Shown: positions 1-9,504, counted from the first letter of the stretch. The stretch is 9,504 nucleotides of DNA from Thermoplasmata archaeon (GCA_019594305.1 JAFDTZ010000086.1:1-9504), one strand, 5' to 3'. Numbers and translations are program-made. Notes: a model not told the origin generated them from the sequence alone.

Positions 1-287
1 AGGAATATTACCAGGGCTATTATGGCACCGATTATGAATGCACCGATTACTTCGATGGCCATCCAAACAGTGTTCATAAAATCGTAGCCATCTCCCGCGG
101 CACCGATGTTCTGTGCATGCATCTGCCACGTGAGCAAGCCTATAAAGATACCCACGATCGCTAGCACTATTCCAACCATTCGGCTCTTTCCCCTTCCGAA
201 ATATGCTGTGAATAGGCCTGTAAGCAAAAGGCCGAGACCCATTGTCAAGAGCAGTATCGTCAGGAATTCAAACATTTTTAGTTGCAT
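1..287 (-). CDS. Small multi-pass membrane protein, 3' end cut by the window edge
   Basis: The frame is open from ATG at 287 to the left edge with no stop, giving about 95 visible residues, so the C-terminus is missing. Three hydrophobic segments are visible at roughly residues 6-28, 37-54 and 74-95. A basic loop (GRGKSR) follows the first, and a polar loop containing AQNIGAAGDGYD lies between the second and third. I do not recognise the family and assign no function; it is most likely an integral membrane protein. GAGG at 297-300, nine bases before the ATG, supports this start; a second in-frame ATG lies at 275. The gene begins only 14 bp after the stop of the RAM-domain gene on the same strand, so the two are probably co-transcribed from the promoter near 570. 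Reality as a gene is well supported; identity is not. Confidence 0.72.
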   Translation of the reverse strand, partial: MQLKMFEFLTILLLTMGLGLLLTGLFTAYFGRGKSRMVGIVLAIVGIFIGLLTWQMHAQNIGAAGDGYDFMNTVWMAIEVIGAFIIGAIIALVIF

Positions 288-296
288 TTCTTTTTT

Positions 297-300
297 CCTC
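297..300 (-). promoter_or_regulatory. Ribosome binding site for the small membrane protein
   Basis: GAGG on the minus strand lies nine bases before the ATG at 287, in the short gap after the RAM-domain gene stop. It favours 287 over the in-frame ATG at 275. Confidence 0.5.
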
Positions 301-301
301 C

Positions 302-535
302 TTAGAATTCTATACCTGTTAGTGTTTTCGTATCTTCGACTCCTTTGATGGATCGCATCTTATCTACGACCACCTGTCCTAGTTTGTTGAAGTTTTCGGC
401 GTGTATTTTGGCGATTAGATCATATTCACCGAAAAGTGAATGAACTTCCTGTACTTCCGGAAGCTTAGTTAAGATGTCGTATACCTCCCGTTCGGAGGCG
501 GGTACGGTTTTTATCAGCACGAATCCTATCGCCAT
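302..535 (-). CDS. Stand-alone Lrp/AsnC effector-domain (RAM) protein
   Basis: This 77-residue protein is essentially only the C-terminal ligand-binding RAM domain of Lrp/AsnC regulators; no helix-turn-helix precedes it. It opens with a beta strand (AIGFVLIKT), then a helix containing the typical 'ILTKLPEVQEVHSLFGEYD' pattern. The G-x-Y-D motif (G36, Y38, D39) is followed by a strand and helix, and the protein ends with TKTLTGIEF. In known families such domains form dimers or octamers that bind amino acids or other small molecules. Single-domain versions may modulate full-length Lrp proteins or membrane partners. AGGTG at 541-545, five bases before the ATG, supports the start. A TATA-like box lies near 574. 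The downstream membrane-protein gene begins 14 bp after the stop, suggesting a functional pair. The fold call is firm; ligand and target are unknown. Confidence 0.9.
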   Translation of the reverse strand: MAIGFVLIKTVPASEREVYDILTKLPEVQEVHSLFGEYDLIAKIHAENFNKLGQVVVDKMRSIKGVEDTKTLTGIEF

Positions 536-540
536 TTCTT

Positions 541-545
541 CACCT
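541..545 (-). promoter_or_regulatory. Ribosome binding site of the RAM-domain gene
   Basis: AGGTG on the minus strand (followed by A) matches the archaeal anti-Shine-Dalgarno core and sits five bases before the ATG at 535. Confidence 0.6.
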
Positions 546-567
546 ATGGACCGTAAAGAGAACCGAG

Positions 568-580
568 ATATATATATTTT
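568..580 (-). promoter_or_regulatory. Archaeal TATA box for the RAM-domain/membrane-protein operon
   Basis: Read on the minus strand, this is a run of alternating A and T flanked by A-rich sequence (AAAATATATATAT), centred about 39 bases before the ATG at 535. With the usual spacing of 25-27 bases, transcription would start near 547, leaving a leader of about a dozen bases that includes the AGGTG site. It lies between the CofE-family gene stop (631) and this gene, so the RAM gene is likely transcribed independently of its upstream neighbour. Confidence 0.55.
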
Positions 581-630
581 GTCTATAACTCGTTTATTTC
601 AATTTCGGTTATCTAGTGCTTTAAAAGATT

Positions 631-1794
631 TCAAGTGAGAAAATTTTTCACTAGTACCACGGGAGTACCTGCATCCGCTGAGCCGCTTACGAGGTCGGCA
701 AGACTCCCGAGTATGTCCTCCATGCGTCTTGGAGTGGTTCCCTCCCTCTCCATTGAAGACTCGGATCCGCTTTCGGCCCTTTTTTTCCTCAGTATATCTT
801 CTATCTCCTCTACATCTTTGCCTTCATGATGCAAGGTGTCGGCTAGGTACTTGAATTTGAAACCTCTACGGAAAAGATTCAGCCCCTCGGTCGCCGCCAC
901 GGTTACGCTGGGATCCGCAAGCTCGTAGATGCCGCTAGTGGGGTCTTTGTAGGCTCCGTCACCGTATATTAGTACCTCAACATGTACGTTGAGTTCGTCT
1001 CTAATCCTTTTTTGGATCGTTCCTACTACCTGGTCACCGTCCTTAGGTGCTAATTTGAGGCGGCCTCCACTTGACATATTGCTCCCTAGGAGTCCCCAAT
1101 GAGAATATACCTCTCCGTCATTGAACAACTCACAGAGGGTGATACAGTTATGGAAATGAGCGCAGATAGTTTTTTTGGTCTGTGTCCGTGTGTGTATGTC
1201 CGCGGCGATAACTGCATCGGGTTCGTATTCTAATATATATAGAGGGTCGTTGCTCAATACGACCTCGGCATCAGCCCCGGTTTTAGCTATGATATCTTGG
1301 TAGTACTTGATATAATTCATATCCGTTATCGGATGCTTGAAATCCATACCTTCGATATCCTCCATGGTTATCCGGTCCTTCCCTAAGTTAGCTACGAATT
1401 CCGGACATATGGTCTGATTGCCCACCTCATCACAAGGAAATGAGAACTGGACTATTACCTTTCCTTTAGGAACGGCCTCTGCTATTGATCGGAGGATCAT
1501 GGAAAAACGGTTTCTGCTGGTTATGGGAAAAACCACACCTATGGTCCCGTCTTCGGAGAGTTCGAAAATATTCCTTATCTCTTTTGAAACCTCCTCCACA
1601 GTAACGTAATTGTTTTGTGCCCTAGCCACCACAGACTCGGTTATGCAAATAACATCACCGTCGTCAAGTAATTCATCTTCGTAACAGCGTTTTACCGACC
1701 GGAAGGTAAGGTCTACTATGTCCATCCCGGGTACGATAACACCCATCTTTAATCCCATGGCCATGGGCCCAATGTAATCAGGTATCTCATTCAT
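631..1794 (-). CDS. Coenzyme F420-0:L-glutamate ligase (CofE) family protein, long form
   Basis: The 387-residue protein belongs to the F420-ligase fold family, whose founding member CofE adds gamma-linked glutamate to F420-0 using GTP. Conserved-looking blocks, from ATG 1794, are TESVVARAQ (52-60), SRNRF (93-97), DEVGNQ (122-127), HTRTQTK (201-207), GLLGSN (234-239), YGDGAYKDP (277-285), GTTPRR (352-357) and SGSADAGTP (370-378). Classical archaeal CofE is about 250 residues. This matches from memory the ~400-residue relatives annotated 'F420-0:gamma-glutamyl ligase' in Clostridia-type bacteria, whose substrate is not settled. I therefore withhold the symbol cofE. The frame opens at TTG 1815 with another ATG at 1812. 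ATG 1794 is preferred because the TATA box at 1825-1833 would place the transcript start near 1802, downstream of both, and because family members begin just before the 'YIG' strand. No other F420 gene is in the window. Confidence 0.85.
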   Translation of the reverse strand: MNEIPDYIGPMAMGLKMGVIVPGMDIVDLTFRSVKRCYEDELLDDGDVICITESVVARAQNNYVTVEEVSKEIRNIFELSEDGTIGVVFPITSRNRFSMILRSIAEAVPKGKVIVQFSFPCDEVGNQTICPEFVANLGKDRITMEDIEGMDFKHPITDMNYIKYYQDIIAKTGADAEVVLSNDPLYILEYEPDAVIAADIHTRTQTKKTICAHFHNCITLCELFNDGEVYSHWGLLGSNMSSGGRLKLAPKDGDQVVGTIQKRIRDELNVHVEVLIYGDGAYKDPTSGIYELADPSVTVAATEGLNLFRRGFKFKYLADTLHHEGKDVEEIEDILRKKRAESGSESSMEREGTTPRRMEDILGSLADLVSGSADAGTPVVLVKNFLT

Positions 1795-1824
1795 GTTAAT
1801 CAAACACCGCATCAATCATTATGA

Positions 1825-1833
1825 TATTTATAG
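1825..1833 (-). promoter_or_regulatory. TATA box of the CofE-family gene
   Basis: The minus strand reads CTATAAATA here with A-rich sequence before it. It is centred 35 bases before ATG 1794, so transcription would start around 1802-1804. The leader would be very short and the TTG at 1815 would be excluded from the message. Confidence 0.55.
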
Positions 1834-1963
1834 TATTTTCCTTCACTCGAATGTGTCATTACCGTACATCGTGAAAAGCGTGATGTTTTGTTAGTTAAGC
1901 GTTCGAAAAACTTCGGTAGCCCTTTAAAAATACATCTAATATTCCTTCATGGTTTCGCAGAGA

Positions 1964-1982
1964 AAGATCAAATTGTGATCTT
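1964..1982. promoter_or_regulatory. Inverted repeat in the divergent intergenic region (possible operator)
   Basis: Two perfect 7-bp arms, AAGATCA and TGATCTT, flank a 5-bp spacer (AATTG). The site is about 62 bp upstream of the TATA box at 2044 and about 130 bp upstream of the opposing one at 1829. Its size suits a dimeric DNA-binding protein. No T-tract follows, which argues against a terminator. Apart from this and the two promoters, I see nothing definite between 1795 and 2074. Confidence 0.35.
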
Positions 1983-2043
1983 ATTTCGGTCTCTGGTCCA
2001 AGTATAATATTTCTTCTTTTACACTTGATTTTTTTAAGTCAGG

Positions 2044-2051
2044 TATAAATA
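2044..2051 (+). promoter_or_regulatory. TATA box of the membrane-anchored protein gene, suggesting a leaderless transcript
   Basis: TATAAATA is centred 27-28 bases before ATG 2075. That is the normal distance from an archaeal TATA box to the transcription start, so the mRNA would begin at or next to this codon. The earlier in-frame ATG at 2063 lies only 15 bases from the box, too close to be in the message. Confidence 0.6.
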
Positions 2052-2074
2052 GTACAAGTATTATGCCGTTCACG

Positions 2075-2602
2075 ATGAATGAAAGCAGTAATGACAACTG
2101 GAATCAAGAGCCAGGCAGTTATGGTAATCAACAACAACCTCCACAACAACAACCTCCACAACAACAACCATATCCCGGACCACAGGGTGTACCACCGCGG
2201 AAGAAGAACACTACGCCGATCATCATCGGTATAATCGCGGTAGTGGCGATAATTGGGATCGTAGTGGCCCTGCTGGTATTCACCGGCGGAAGTTCACTGG
2301 AAGGTAGATGGAACGCCGACTATATGGAATTCACCTATGAAGATTCGTTTTCAGGTGAGACAGAAACTGAAAGAGAAACCATGGACGGATGGATAGAGTT
2401 CAACAGCGACGGTACCGGAGTAGACGACGAAGGCGATTCATTCGAATGGGAAGACTTAGGCGGCGGTAAGATCAGGATTACAGATTCATATGGCACACAT
2501 GAAATGTCATATAATATAAGCGGTAGCACTCTAACGCTTTCCATAGAAGATACCTATAATGGCGAAACAGTAAGGGCTAAGATGGTATTCCAAAGGGCCT
2601 GA
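2075..2602 (+). CDS. Membrane-anchored protein with Gln/Pro-rich tail and extracytoplasmic lipocalin-like beta domain
   Basis: This is a 175-residue protein (from ATG 2075) in three parts. Residues 1-45 are polar and rich in Gln, Pro, Asn and Gly, including a QQQPP repeat and ending in basic PRKK. Residues 48-70 form one hydrophobic helix of Ile, Val, Ala and Leu. Residues 74-175 are an acidic domain beginning LEGRWN, with EFNSDGTG, GGGKIRIT and STLTLSIED strand motifs, resembling small lipocalin-like or META-like beta domains found in secreted proteins. The positive charges before the helix predict N-in, C-out topology, so the beta domain would face outside. Function is unknown; a cell-surface sensor or envelope role is plausible. 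The frame could also start at ATG 2063, but the TATA position favours 2075. The gene stands alone, divergent from the CofE-family gene, with its own promoter and possible structured 3' end. Confidence 0.85.
   Translation: MNESSNDNWNQEPGSYGNQQQPPQQQPPQQQPYPGPQGVPPRKKNTTPIIIGIIAVVAIIGIVVALLVFTGGSSLEGRWNADYMEFTYEDSFSGETETERETMDGWIEFNSDGTGVDDEGDSFEWEDLGGGKIRITDSYGTHEMSYNISGSTLTLSIEDTYNGETVRAKMVFQRA
2129..2169 (+). repeat. 15-bp tandem repeat encoding QQQPP
   Basis: The unit CAACAACAACCTCCA occurs twice perfectly (2129-2143 and 2144-2158), followed by a partial third copy. It encodes the QQQPP segment of the cytoplasmic tail. The DNA-level identity suggests recent slippage, and copy number may vary between strains without changing frame. 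Confidence 0.85.
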
Positions 2603-2618
2603 ACAATTACCACAACCA

Positions 2619-2659
2619 AAGTAAGATAGTCCATACCTTACTTACAGAGCTTATAGCTC
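2619..2659 (+). other. Two adjacent hairpins after the membrane-anchored protein gene
   Basis: AAGTAAG at 2619-2625 pairs perfectly with CTTACTT at 2637-2643 across an 11-base loop. Immediately after, GAGCT at 2647-2651 pairs with AGCTC at 2655-2659 across a 3-base loop. They begin 17 bases after the stop at 2602 and end before the gfcR promoter. No U-tract follows, so a bacterial-type terminator is unlikely. They may be a structured 3' end, a processing site or part of the gfcR upstream region. Confidence 0.35.
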
Positions 2660-2704
2660 GAAGAGTCTGTGGATAAACAGAATTCGTCATATCGGGCGAC
2701 CACA

Positions 2705-2716
2705 ATATTATAATAT
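2705..2716 (+). promoter_or_regulatory. Probable TATA box of the gfcR-lysS operon
   Basis: ATATTATAATAT is a perfect 12-bp palindrome containing a TATA-like core, centred about 39 bases before ATG 2750. Transcription would start near 2738, giving a leader of about 12 bases. The palindrome means it could also be bound symmetrically by a regulator, including GfcR itself, but nothing here proves that. Confidence 0.5.
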
Positions 2717-2749
2717 CAGCATTTTGTTAAGAGGTTGAAGTGATTGAAG

Positions 2750-3349
2750 ATGAAAGGTATTGAATCCCTTGTTGAAAAGGCCATGAAGTTCAAGGAGAAG
2801 GGCCTGAAGGAAAAAGAGATAGCCACAGAGCTGAGTCTGTCGGTAGATACGATCAACTGGCTTTTGACCAGGAACGTAAAGGATGAAGAACCCCCCGTAG
2901 ATGTACAAATCGGCTGGAGATCCATCGGTGTATTCGGAGGTAGGATAGGATTATTGACCACTTTGATGTCTGATATCATCCTTGAAGAGATGGAGAAGAC
3001 CGGAGGCGACTTCGATACCGTAGTAGGTATAGCCATAAATGGTATTCCTATTGCAACATTAATTTCCGAAGAACTAGGAAAAGAACTATCAGTTTATCGT
3101 CCGCGAGAAACAGAACGGCCTAGTGGCGGCGGCTCTTTCAGTTCTAATTATGCTGGTGTAGAAGGTAAAAGAGTGGTGATCGTTGACGACGTTATCAGTA
3201 CGAGTGAGACAATGGAGGGGGCTATTACCGACCTAGAAGATGAAGGTGCAGAGCCTGTTTTGTGTGTGGTTACGGTTAACAAGAACAGTCAGGACGATGT
3301 AGTCGGAGTCCCCTTACGCAGCTTGATTAGAGCAAGGGTTATTGGATAG
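2750..3349 (+). CDS. gfcR: GfcR-type transcriptional regulator (HTH plus phosphoribosyltransferase-like domain)
   Basis: The 199-residue protein has an N-terminal helix-turn-helix (residues 3-42, containing KGLKEKEIATELSLSVDTIN) fused to a type I phosphoribosyltransferase-like domain. The PRPP-loop region reads VVIVDDVISTSET at 142-154. This is the architecture of proteins long mislabelled orotate phosphoribosyltransferase; the haloarchaeal member GfcR activates glucose and fructose catabolism genes. The PRTase part is therefore more likely a ligand sensor than an enzyme. In the loop, Ser-Glu stands where active PRTases usually have a Gly (T-G-x-T), consistent with altered catalysis. The frame opens at TTG 2744, with GAGG at 2731-2734. 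ATG 2750 is preferred because family members start 'MK' right before the first helix and GTGAT lies just upstream. The stop falls 7 bp before lysS, so the two form an operon. The effector and targets here are unknown. Confidence 0.85.
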   Translation: MKGIESLVEKAMKFKEKGLKEKEIATELSLSVDTINWLLTRNVKDEEPPVDVQIGWRSIGVFGGRIGLLTTLMSDIILEEMEKTGGDFDTVVGIAINGIPIATLISEELGKELSVYRPRETERPSGGGSFSSNYAGVEGKRVVIVDDVISTSETMEGAITDLEDEGAEPVLCVVTVNKNSQDDVVGVPLRSLIRARVIG

Positions 3350-3351
3350 GA
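3348..3351 (+). promoter_or_regulatory. Ribosome binding site of lysS, overlapping the gfcR stop
   Basis: AGGA lies five bases before ATG 3357 and shares bases with the TAG stop of gfcR. It supports ATG 3357 over the in-frame TTG at 3342 and suggests translational coupling. Confidence 0.6.
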
Positions 3352-3356
3352 TTCTG

Positions 3357-4862
3357 ATGCATTGGGCAGACGTTGAAGCAGGTCTTCTAGTAGATTCACC
3401 TTTGATAGCCACTGGTATCACACCATCGGGTCCTATACATCTTGGCAGTTTAAGAGAGATACTGACGGGAGATGCGATACGTAGGGCAAAGGATGATGCA
3501 CGGCTAATATACATAGCGGACTCAATAGATCCACTCAGAAAAGTTTATCCCTTTTTAAATGAGGATTACGAAGAATATGTAGGTAAACCCCTAAGTGAGA
3601 TACCGTGCCCATGCGGAAGTCATGAAAGTTATGCCCATCACTTTCTCGCACCGTTTCTTGAATCCATAGAGCGTTTGGGTGTGGAATGCGATGTACTCCA
3701 TACCCACGAGATGTACGCGGAGGGAGAGTACGAAGAAGCTGCCAGGAAACTGATCCTAAATAGAGAGAGAGTTAAGGATATACTTACCACCGTGACAGGT
3801 AGAACATTAAATAACGACTGGTATCCTTACAACCCAATATGCCGAGAATGCGGTAAAATGAATACTAACGTAACGAACTTTTCAGATCCCTATGTAGAAT
3901 ACATTTGCGGCTGTGGATACCAGGGAAAGGCGGACATACGAAAGGCCGACGGAAAACTACCTTGGCGCTGTGATTGGCCAGCCAGATGGTGGATACTAGG
4001 TGTGGAATGTGAACCATTGGGTAAAGATCACGCCGCAGCCGGTGGTTCGTGGGATACCGGTAAGCTAATAGTTGAGGATATATTCGATAGGGATGCACCT
4101 AATCCAGTGGTATACGAGTGGATACAACTCAAAGGTAAAGGTGCGATGTCGTCCTCAACGGGGGTCGCCATAAAAGCTGAAGATATACTGGACACCGTAG
4201 GGCCTGAAGTTGTGCGATTTCTACTGTACAAATACAAACTACAAACACATATAGATATCGAGCCAGGATTAGGTGTCCTGGAACTCATAGACGAATACGA
4301 TGCGTGGGAAGCCGGCTACTTCGCCGGTACGATAGACGAGGACTCTCGTAGGGTTTACGAACTATCCCAGGTAGATGATATACCGGCTCAACAGCCGTAC
4401 AGAGTGCCTTACAAGCATTTAGTCAACCTAGTTCAGATATATGATGATAAGAAACATACCTGGGAACTTGTACGAGATGATAAATGCAATATACATGATC
4501 GAAAACTTTTCGAAACAAGAGTGGAACAGGTACGCTACTGGTTGAATAAGTTCGCTCCGGACATGGTCAAATTTTCGATCCTCGAGTCGTTACCGGAGGT
4601 ACAGTTATCGGACATCGAAAGGACATTTTTAAGTGAATATCTAGAGGAACTTATTTCAAAGGAGGACTGGACTCCAGAATGGCTGCACCAAAAAGTACAC
4701 GAAAGAGCTGAAGAGACCGGCATAAAAAAGGGAAAGGCCTTCAGATTATTCTACAGGATATTCATAGGACAACCGAGAGGCCCTAAATTAGGTAGATTCC
4801 TAGCTCAACTAGAAAGAGACTTTGTAGTGGATCGTTTAAGAGAAGCGTGCCTGGATCACTAA
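3357..4862 (+). CDS. lysS: Class I lysyl-tRNA synthetase
   Basis: The enzyme charges tRNA-Lys with lysine using ATP in the cytoplasm. At 501 residues it has the usual length for the class I form (LysRS-1) found in most archaea and some bacteria, unlike the class II enzyme of most bacteria. The N-terminus MHWAD is typical of the family. The HIGH-type ATP motif is PSGPIHLGS (H28-L-G-S31). The KMSKS-type loop reads KGKGAMSSST around residues 259-268, with Ala at the first KMSKS position. A conserved block, WRCDWPARWW followed by GKDHAAAGGS (203-231), lies in the catalytic core. Cys pairs at 84/86, 162/165 and 184/186 suggest zinc-binding inserts. The C-terminal helical region fits the class I anticodon-binding domain. 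ATG 3357 is chosen over TTG 3342 by the MHWAD start and AGGA site. The stop is 6 bp from the convergent neighbour's stop. Confidence 0.96.
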   Translation: MHWADVEAGLLVDSPLIATGITPSGPIHLGSLREILTGDAIRRAKDDARLIYIADSIDPLRKVYPFLNEDYEEYVGKPLSEIPCPCGSHESYAHHFLAPFLESIERLGVECDVLHTHEMYAEGEYEEAARKLILNRERVKDILTTVTGRTLNNDWYPYNPICRECGKMNTNVTNFSDPYVEYICGCGYQGKADIRKADGKLPWRCDWPARWWILGVECEPLGKDHAAAGGSWDTGKLIVEDIFDRDAPNPVVYEWIQLKGKGAMSSSTGVAIKAEDILDTVGPEVVRFLLYKYKLQTHIDIEPGLGVLELIDEYDAWEAGYFAGTIDEDSRRVYELSQVDDIPAQQPYRVPYKHLVNLVQIYDDKKHTWELVRDDKCNIHDRKLFETRVEQVRYWLNKFAPDMVKFSILESLPEVQLSDIERTFLSEYLEELISKEDWTPEWLHQKVHERAEETGIKKGKAFRLFYRIFIGQPRGPKLGRFLAQLERDFVVDRLREACLDH

Positions 4863-7800
4863 AAAGATCTAGTTATCAGTTACCATCGCTCGGTTGCACT
4901 TTTCCTCCCAAAATTTCATGCCTCTTTCTTCAAAATAGTTCAAGGCTTTTTGAAAGTATTCAATCGACTTATCAATGTCATCTTTCTTCTTCAAGGACAC
5001 ACCGTAATCATAAAGGGATATTGCTTTAAGATCGAAAGACCCTGTTCTTTCGAATATCTCGATCGCTTTTTCAAATGATCTAAAAGAGTCCTCGATCTGT
5101 CCCTTTTCTCGCTTGATAACACCCTTTAGATACTCGACCAACCCTTTGTCTCTTTCAACATCACGTTCTAAACTCGATTCGACCAATCTGTCTAGATATT
5201 CCGAAGCTTTATCACAGTTCCCCCTCCCAAGTTCCATATATGTAAGTAGATATTCGGAATGTATTTTGCAGTCCAAGTAATCTGCTTCTTCGGATAACCT
5301 CAGTCCTTTATCAAGGTGTTCCGAAGCCTTTTCTAATTCACCTTTATCCATATATGTGTGCCCTATATTTACCATGGTATTACCCATCAAATACCTGTTG
5401 CCAACCTGCACGGATATATTGTATCCGATCTCTAAGTGGTGCAAAGCCTTCTCCAAGTCACCCTTTTCATGATAGGTGGCACCGATATTGTTGTGAATTT
5501 TACCGATGGTGGTCTTATCACCCATCTCTTTATAGATTTCTAAAGATCTCTCGTGTTCGGTTAACGCTTTATCCAAGTCACCCTTCAGTGTATGTATCAC
5601 TGATAGATTATTAAGGGTCTTTGAAAGGCCTTTTAAATCATCCGTCTTCTGTCGAATTTCCCTAGCCTTTTCAAGATTATCGACAGCATTATCAAATTCA
5701 CCTCGTCTTATAGCTATACTTCCCATATCATGATACGCTTGAGCTATCTCTTTTTCGTCTTTGATCTCTTCCGCTACCTCTTTCTCCTCTTCAAAGGTAT
5801 TCATCGCATCTTCGTACCTACCCATCTGCATGAGCGACCAGCCTTTCCGCCCCAGAAGCTTACATCTTTCCAGAGTTGCTTCTTCCTCAAATGATAATCT
5901 CTTTTCTAACAACCCTAGAGCTTTGCCATATTCACCATGTTCCTGCCATGTACAAGCTATCTGACGATATATCCTCTGTTCATCTTCAAAATAAGAGACC
6001 GTATTTAGCGCGCTATACAATTTTTTCAAGCTTTTTTCATAATCGCCTATCAATCTATAGACCTCGGCCATATCCTCTAAAAGGCCTAATTTAACAGCCT
6101 TTTCTTCCGGTAGAAAAGCTGTGACCTCAAGGGCCTTGTTATAGATGTCGATTGCATCTTCATGGGAATAGACCTCTTCGGCTTTATGGCCAGCATCCAG
6201 GTAAAAGTCGAGTGCGGTTTGATATTCCTCAGCCTTTCCATAGTGCTCCGCGAGAACGGAGTATATATTTTCGATGCTATCGCCATACATCTTATTTATC
6301 GCTTCCGCCACAGAGAGATGCAGTCTTTTCTTTTCCACCCATTTGCCTATACCCTCATAGACGATATCTCGAATCACATCATGTTTAAATAAGAATGTTT
6401 CTTCATTCGAATCTTCTGACCATATCTTGTTTACTATCAAAAAATCTACCTGATCCAAAAGCTCGATTTCATCTAGATCGGAGGCACTAGATAACAAAGA
6501 AAAAGGTACTACTTCACCTATCACGCTACCCAATTGAAGGATCTCCCGGGTACTGTCGCTCAGTCTTAATATTCTCCTTTCAATAACATCCCGTATCAAT
6601 CCGGGAATGACCATTTCGGTCTTATCTTCGGGGAAATCGAGACATTCACGATCCTCGTCGGAGATGTGTCCCGCTTCTATCAAGTGATGGATAGTTTCCT
6701 TTATAAAGAGAGGGTTTCCTTTAGTTTTCCGGTATAGTTTCCGTATAAAATTGTCGGGTATGTCTTTTATCCCCGTCAGCCCCACCACCATGTCCTCAGT
6801 ACCCTTAATATCAAAGGGCTCAAGTTCGATCTCTCTGTATAAACTCTTTCGAGACATCTGTTGTTTTATGCCCATAAATGCAGTTCCGGGTACTGCGTCC
6901 CCGGGTTGGTATGTACCTATAAATAATATACAACAATCCTTGAGTCTGTCGGCAAGGTAATGAAAGAGGTTCAAAGTTCCCTTATCCGCCCAATGCATGT
7001 TTTCTAATAATATCAGATATTTATCTTCAGCGGATAACTTCCTTAATTGTTCAGCGGTGTCGTAGAATGCGGCATTCCTATGTGCATCCAACATGTCTTT
7101 GTCATCGAGAGTACCGTCATCCTCACCATCCATAAAGGTCATGGAATTTGTCATGTCCTCCCCGGAGTTCAGCAAGGCCTGTTGAATCGGTAAGTAAGGG
7201 TGAGTAGTGCCGTATCTACAGATACCTTCCAGTACGATAAAACCATCCGCAGCTGCAATTCTTTTATATTCAGATGTTAGTTTGGTTTTACCTACCCCCG
7301 GTTCTCCGGATATGAATAGCGTTTGCCCCTTCTCATCACTCACTTCGTCCATGATAAGACGATATTTATCCAATTCTTCCTCGCGAGCGACGAAAATCCC
7401 TTCGTTTTCAGTCACAATATTGAGATTATTGTTCATCTCCAAACGCCCCCTTTTCTGATTCGTCATATATAGGTTTTATTTCGTCCAGGGCACTTCTACA
7501 TACGGTGGTCCAGTAATTCATACCCATACTTTGGAACATATCCAATGCGTTATTGATATATTCCACGGCCTCGTTAAGCTGGTTTCTGATCTTGTAAAGA
7601 AGTCCGAGCTCGTAAAGCGTTTTCGGGTACTCGGTGATGGCAATATACTCGAGTATCTTCTCGGATTCCTTAAACTCCTTTTCCGCCCTTTCGTAATCCC
7701 CTTTCTCCCGATATATCTTTCCGAGGACCTTTCTTACTCTCCCCTCTGTTTCCTTGGTTACCAAGTCCTTGGCCAACTCCAAAGCCTTTTCTTCCTTTTT

Positions 7801-9504
7801 CCGGGCGCCGGCTATATCACCTAGTTCGAGAAGCACTTCTCCTATGGTGGCCAAATTCGGAGCGAGGTCCAGGTTATCACCTATATTCGTTTTGATCTCG
7901 TATGATTCCTCCAGAACTTCCAGGGCCTTTTCGAGTTCACCCATGGACATGTAAACTTCGCCCATGCAGTGAAGCGTCCAGCTGGCCCTTGATTTATTGC
8001 CTACCTCATGGTAGATACCAAGGCTGTTCTTATGATGCTCCAGTGCCCTGTCTAGTTCTCCCATCTTGTGATAGGTTATCCCTTTGTTGGTAATACACCC
8101 CGCAACTCCGTCCGTGTTAGATATCTTCTCCTCGATGGACTTAGCCTTGTTGAAGCACTCCAGCGCAGTCTCGAATTCCCCCTTCTCCCGATACACATCT
8201 CCGAGATTGTTAAGCGAGATAGCGATCCCCAGGTTATCGCCTATCCTTTCATAGTTGCCTAAATTTTCTTTGAAGTACTGTTTGGCCATACCCCATTCTC
8301 CCCGATACATCTTCACTAGTCCGAGGTTATTAAGGGATGTCGTCAATTTGTGGTCATCCCCCGATCTTTTCCAGATTTCGATGGCATCCTGCAGGCTTTT
8401 AGCGGACTCATCGAGCTCCCCCATCAAGTAATATAATGTGCCCATATCATGATAGGACTGGCCCAACGATGTATCATCATCTATCTTATGGGCTATCTCT
8501 TTCTCTCTCTCGAACAGTTCCATGGCCCTATCGTTATCACCCATGCGCAGATAGACCCAGCCCTTAAGACTAAGCATCTTACACAGGACCAAATCAAAAT
8601 TCGATCTGTCATCTATAAGCGATAGTCCCTGATCTACGGATTCGAGTGCTTCCTTAAGACGGTTCTGGTTCAACCACGCTGCGGATATCTTTCTGTAAAT
8701 CCTCAGTTGGGTCTTCGTATCCGTATCCGCGTCCAATATGGATTGCAGATATTCTCTGGATCTATCAAAATCACCCAGTATGGAGTATATGTCGGCAAGC
8801 TCCTCCTTGACCCCGAGCATTCTTTCTTTGCAGTTCTCGATACCCTCCGCTATATCCAGGGCGTTCTCGAACATCTCGATGGCATCTTCGTGAGCGTAAA
8901 TACCCTTGGCCTTCTTTCCAGCCATATTGTAATACACAAATGCATTCTCGTATTTCTGTCCCCTGTGGTAGTGGTATGCGAGTAACGGAGAAACCTCCTG
9001 CAACTCATGTGAGTGAAGGTTCTCCATACTCCCGGCGATCTTATCATGAAGCAGACGCTTCTTTATATCCCTTAAGCTGGAGTAAACGGTATCTCGTGTA
9101 ATACTGTGATGAAAATATATCGTATCTTCGTCCGGGCTTTCTCTCCATAATCCGGTAGCGACTAAGATATCTATATGATCCAGAAGATCGAATGTGTTTG
9201 TATCCATCACTTCCAACAGATGAGTAAAATCCATAGCATCGCCCATAACACTACCGACCTCCAGGACCTTTTTTGATTTACTATCCAATCGGTTTATCCT
9301 TCTCTCTATTACCGTTTGGATTATATCCGGAACTCGTATAACATCTTGTTTTTTCGGATAAATTTTATTTTCGGGTACTACGACGCCCTCCTCTAACATA
9401 TGCTTAACGCATTCCTTGACAAAAAGTGGATTTCCACTGGTTTTTTCATGTATCATACGCATAAAGTTCTTGGGTACGTCTTCTTCCCTGAGTAACCCTT
9501 TAAT

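Overview
The window looks archaeal. It carries a class I lysyl-tRNA synthetase, a GfcR-type HTH-phosphoribosyltransferase, a stand-alone Lrp/AsnC effector domain, A/T-rich TATA boxes 26-36 nt ahead of starts, and at least one gene that reads best as leaderless. Two large NTPase-TPR proteins and a membrane-anchored protein with a Gln/Pro-rich tail are reminiscent of uncultured Thermoplasmatota. That phylum-level guess is inference only. No rRNA, tRNA, CRISPR array, insertion sequence or integrase was seen.

Layout. Positions 1-1794 hold three minus-strand genes: a small three-helix membrane protein cut by the left edge, a RAM-domain mini-protein 14 bp upstream of it (probably one operon), and a long-form CofE/F420-ligase-family protein with its own promoter. 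An intergenic region of about 280 bp (1795-2074) holds divergent promoters and a short inverted repeat. A plus-strand block follows (2075-4862): a membrane-anchored surface protein, then gfcR and lysS with only 7 bp between them. From 4869 to the right edge the minus strand carries two tandem paralogous NTPase-TPR genes that overlap by 11 bp. The second is complete. The first runs off the right edge, so its P-loop is not visible.

How the parts relate. gfcR-lysS links a candidate metabolite-sensing regulator to an aminoacyl-tRNA synthetase gene. The RAM protein and the small membrane protein look like a co-expressed pair. The NTPase-TPR pair has the architecture of STAND-like signalling ATPases: a P-loop NTPase, a winged-helix-like linker and long TPR arrays with an exact 40-residue period. 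No effector domain is visible, so any output would need a partner outside the window. I do not see a complete new defence or mobile system. The tandem NTPase-TPR pair is the most unusual item.

Several starts proposed here are shorter than the longest open frame. They were chosen from promoter distance, ribosome-binding sites and family N-termini.
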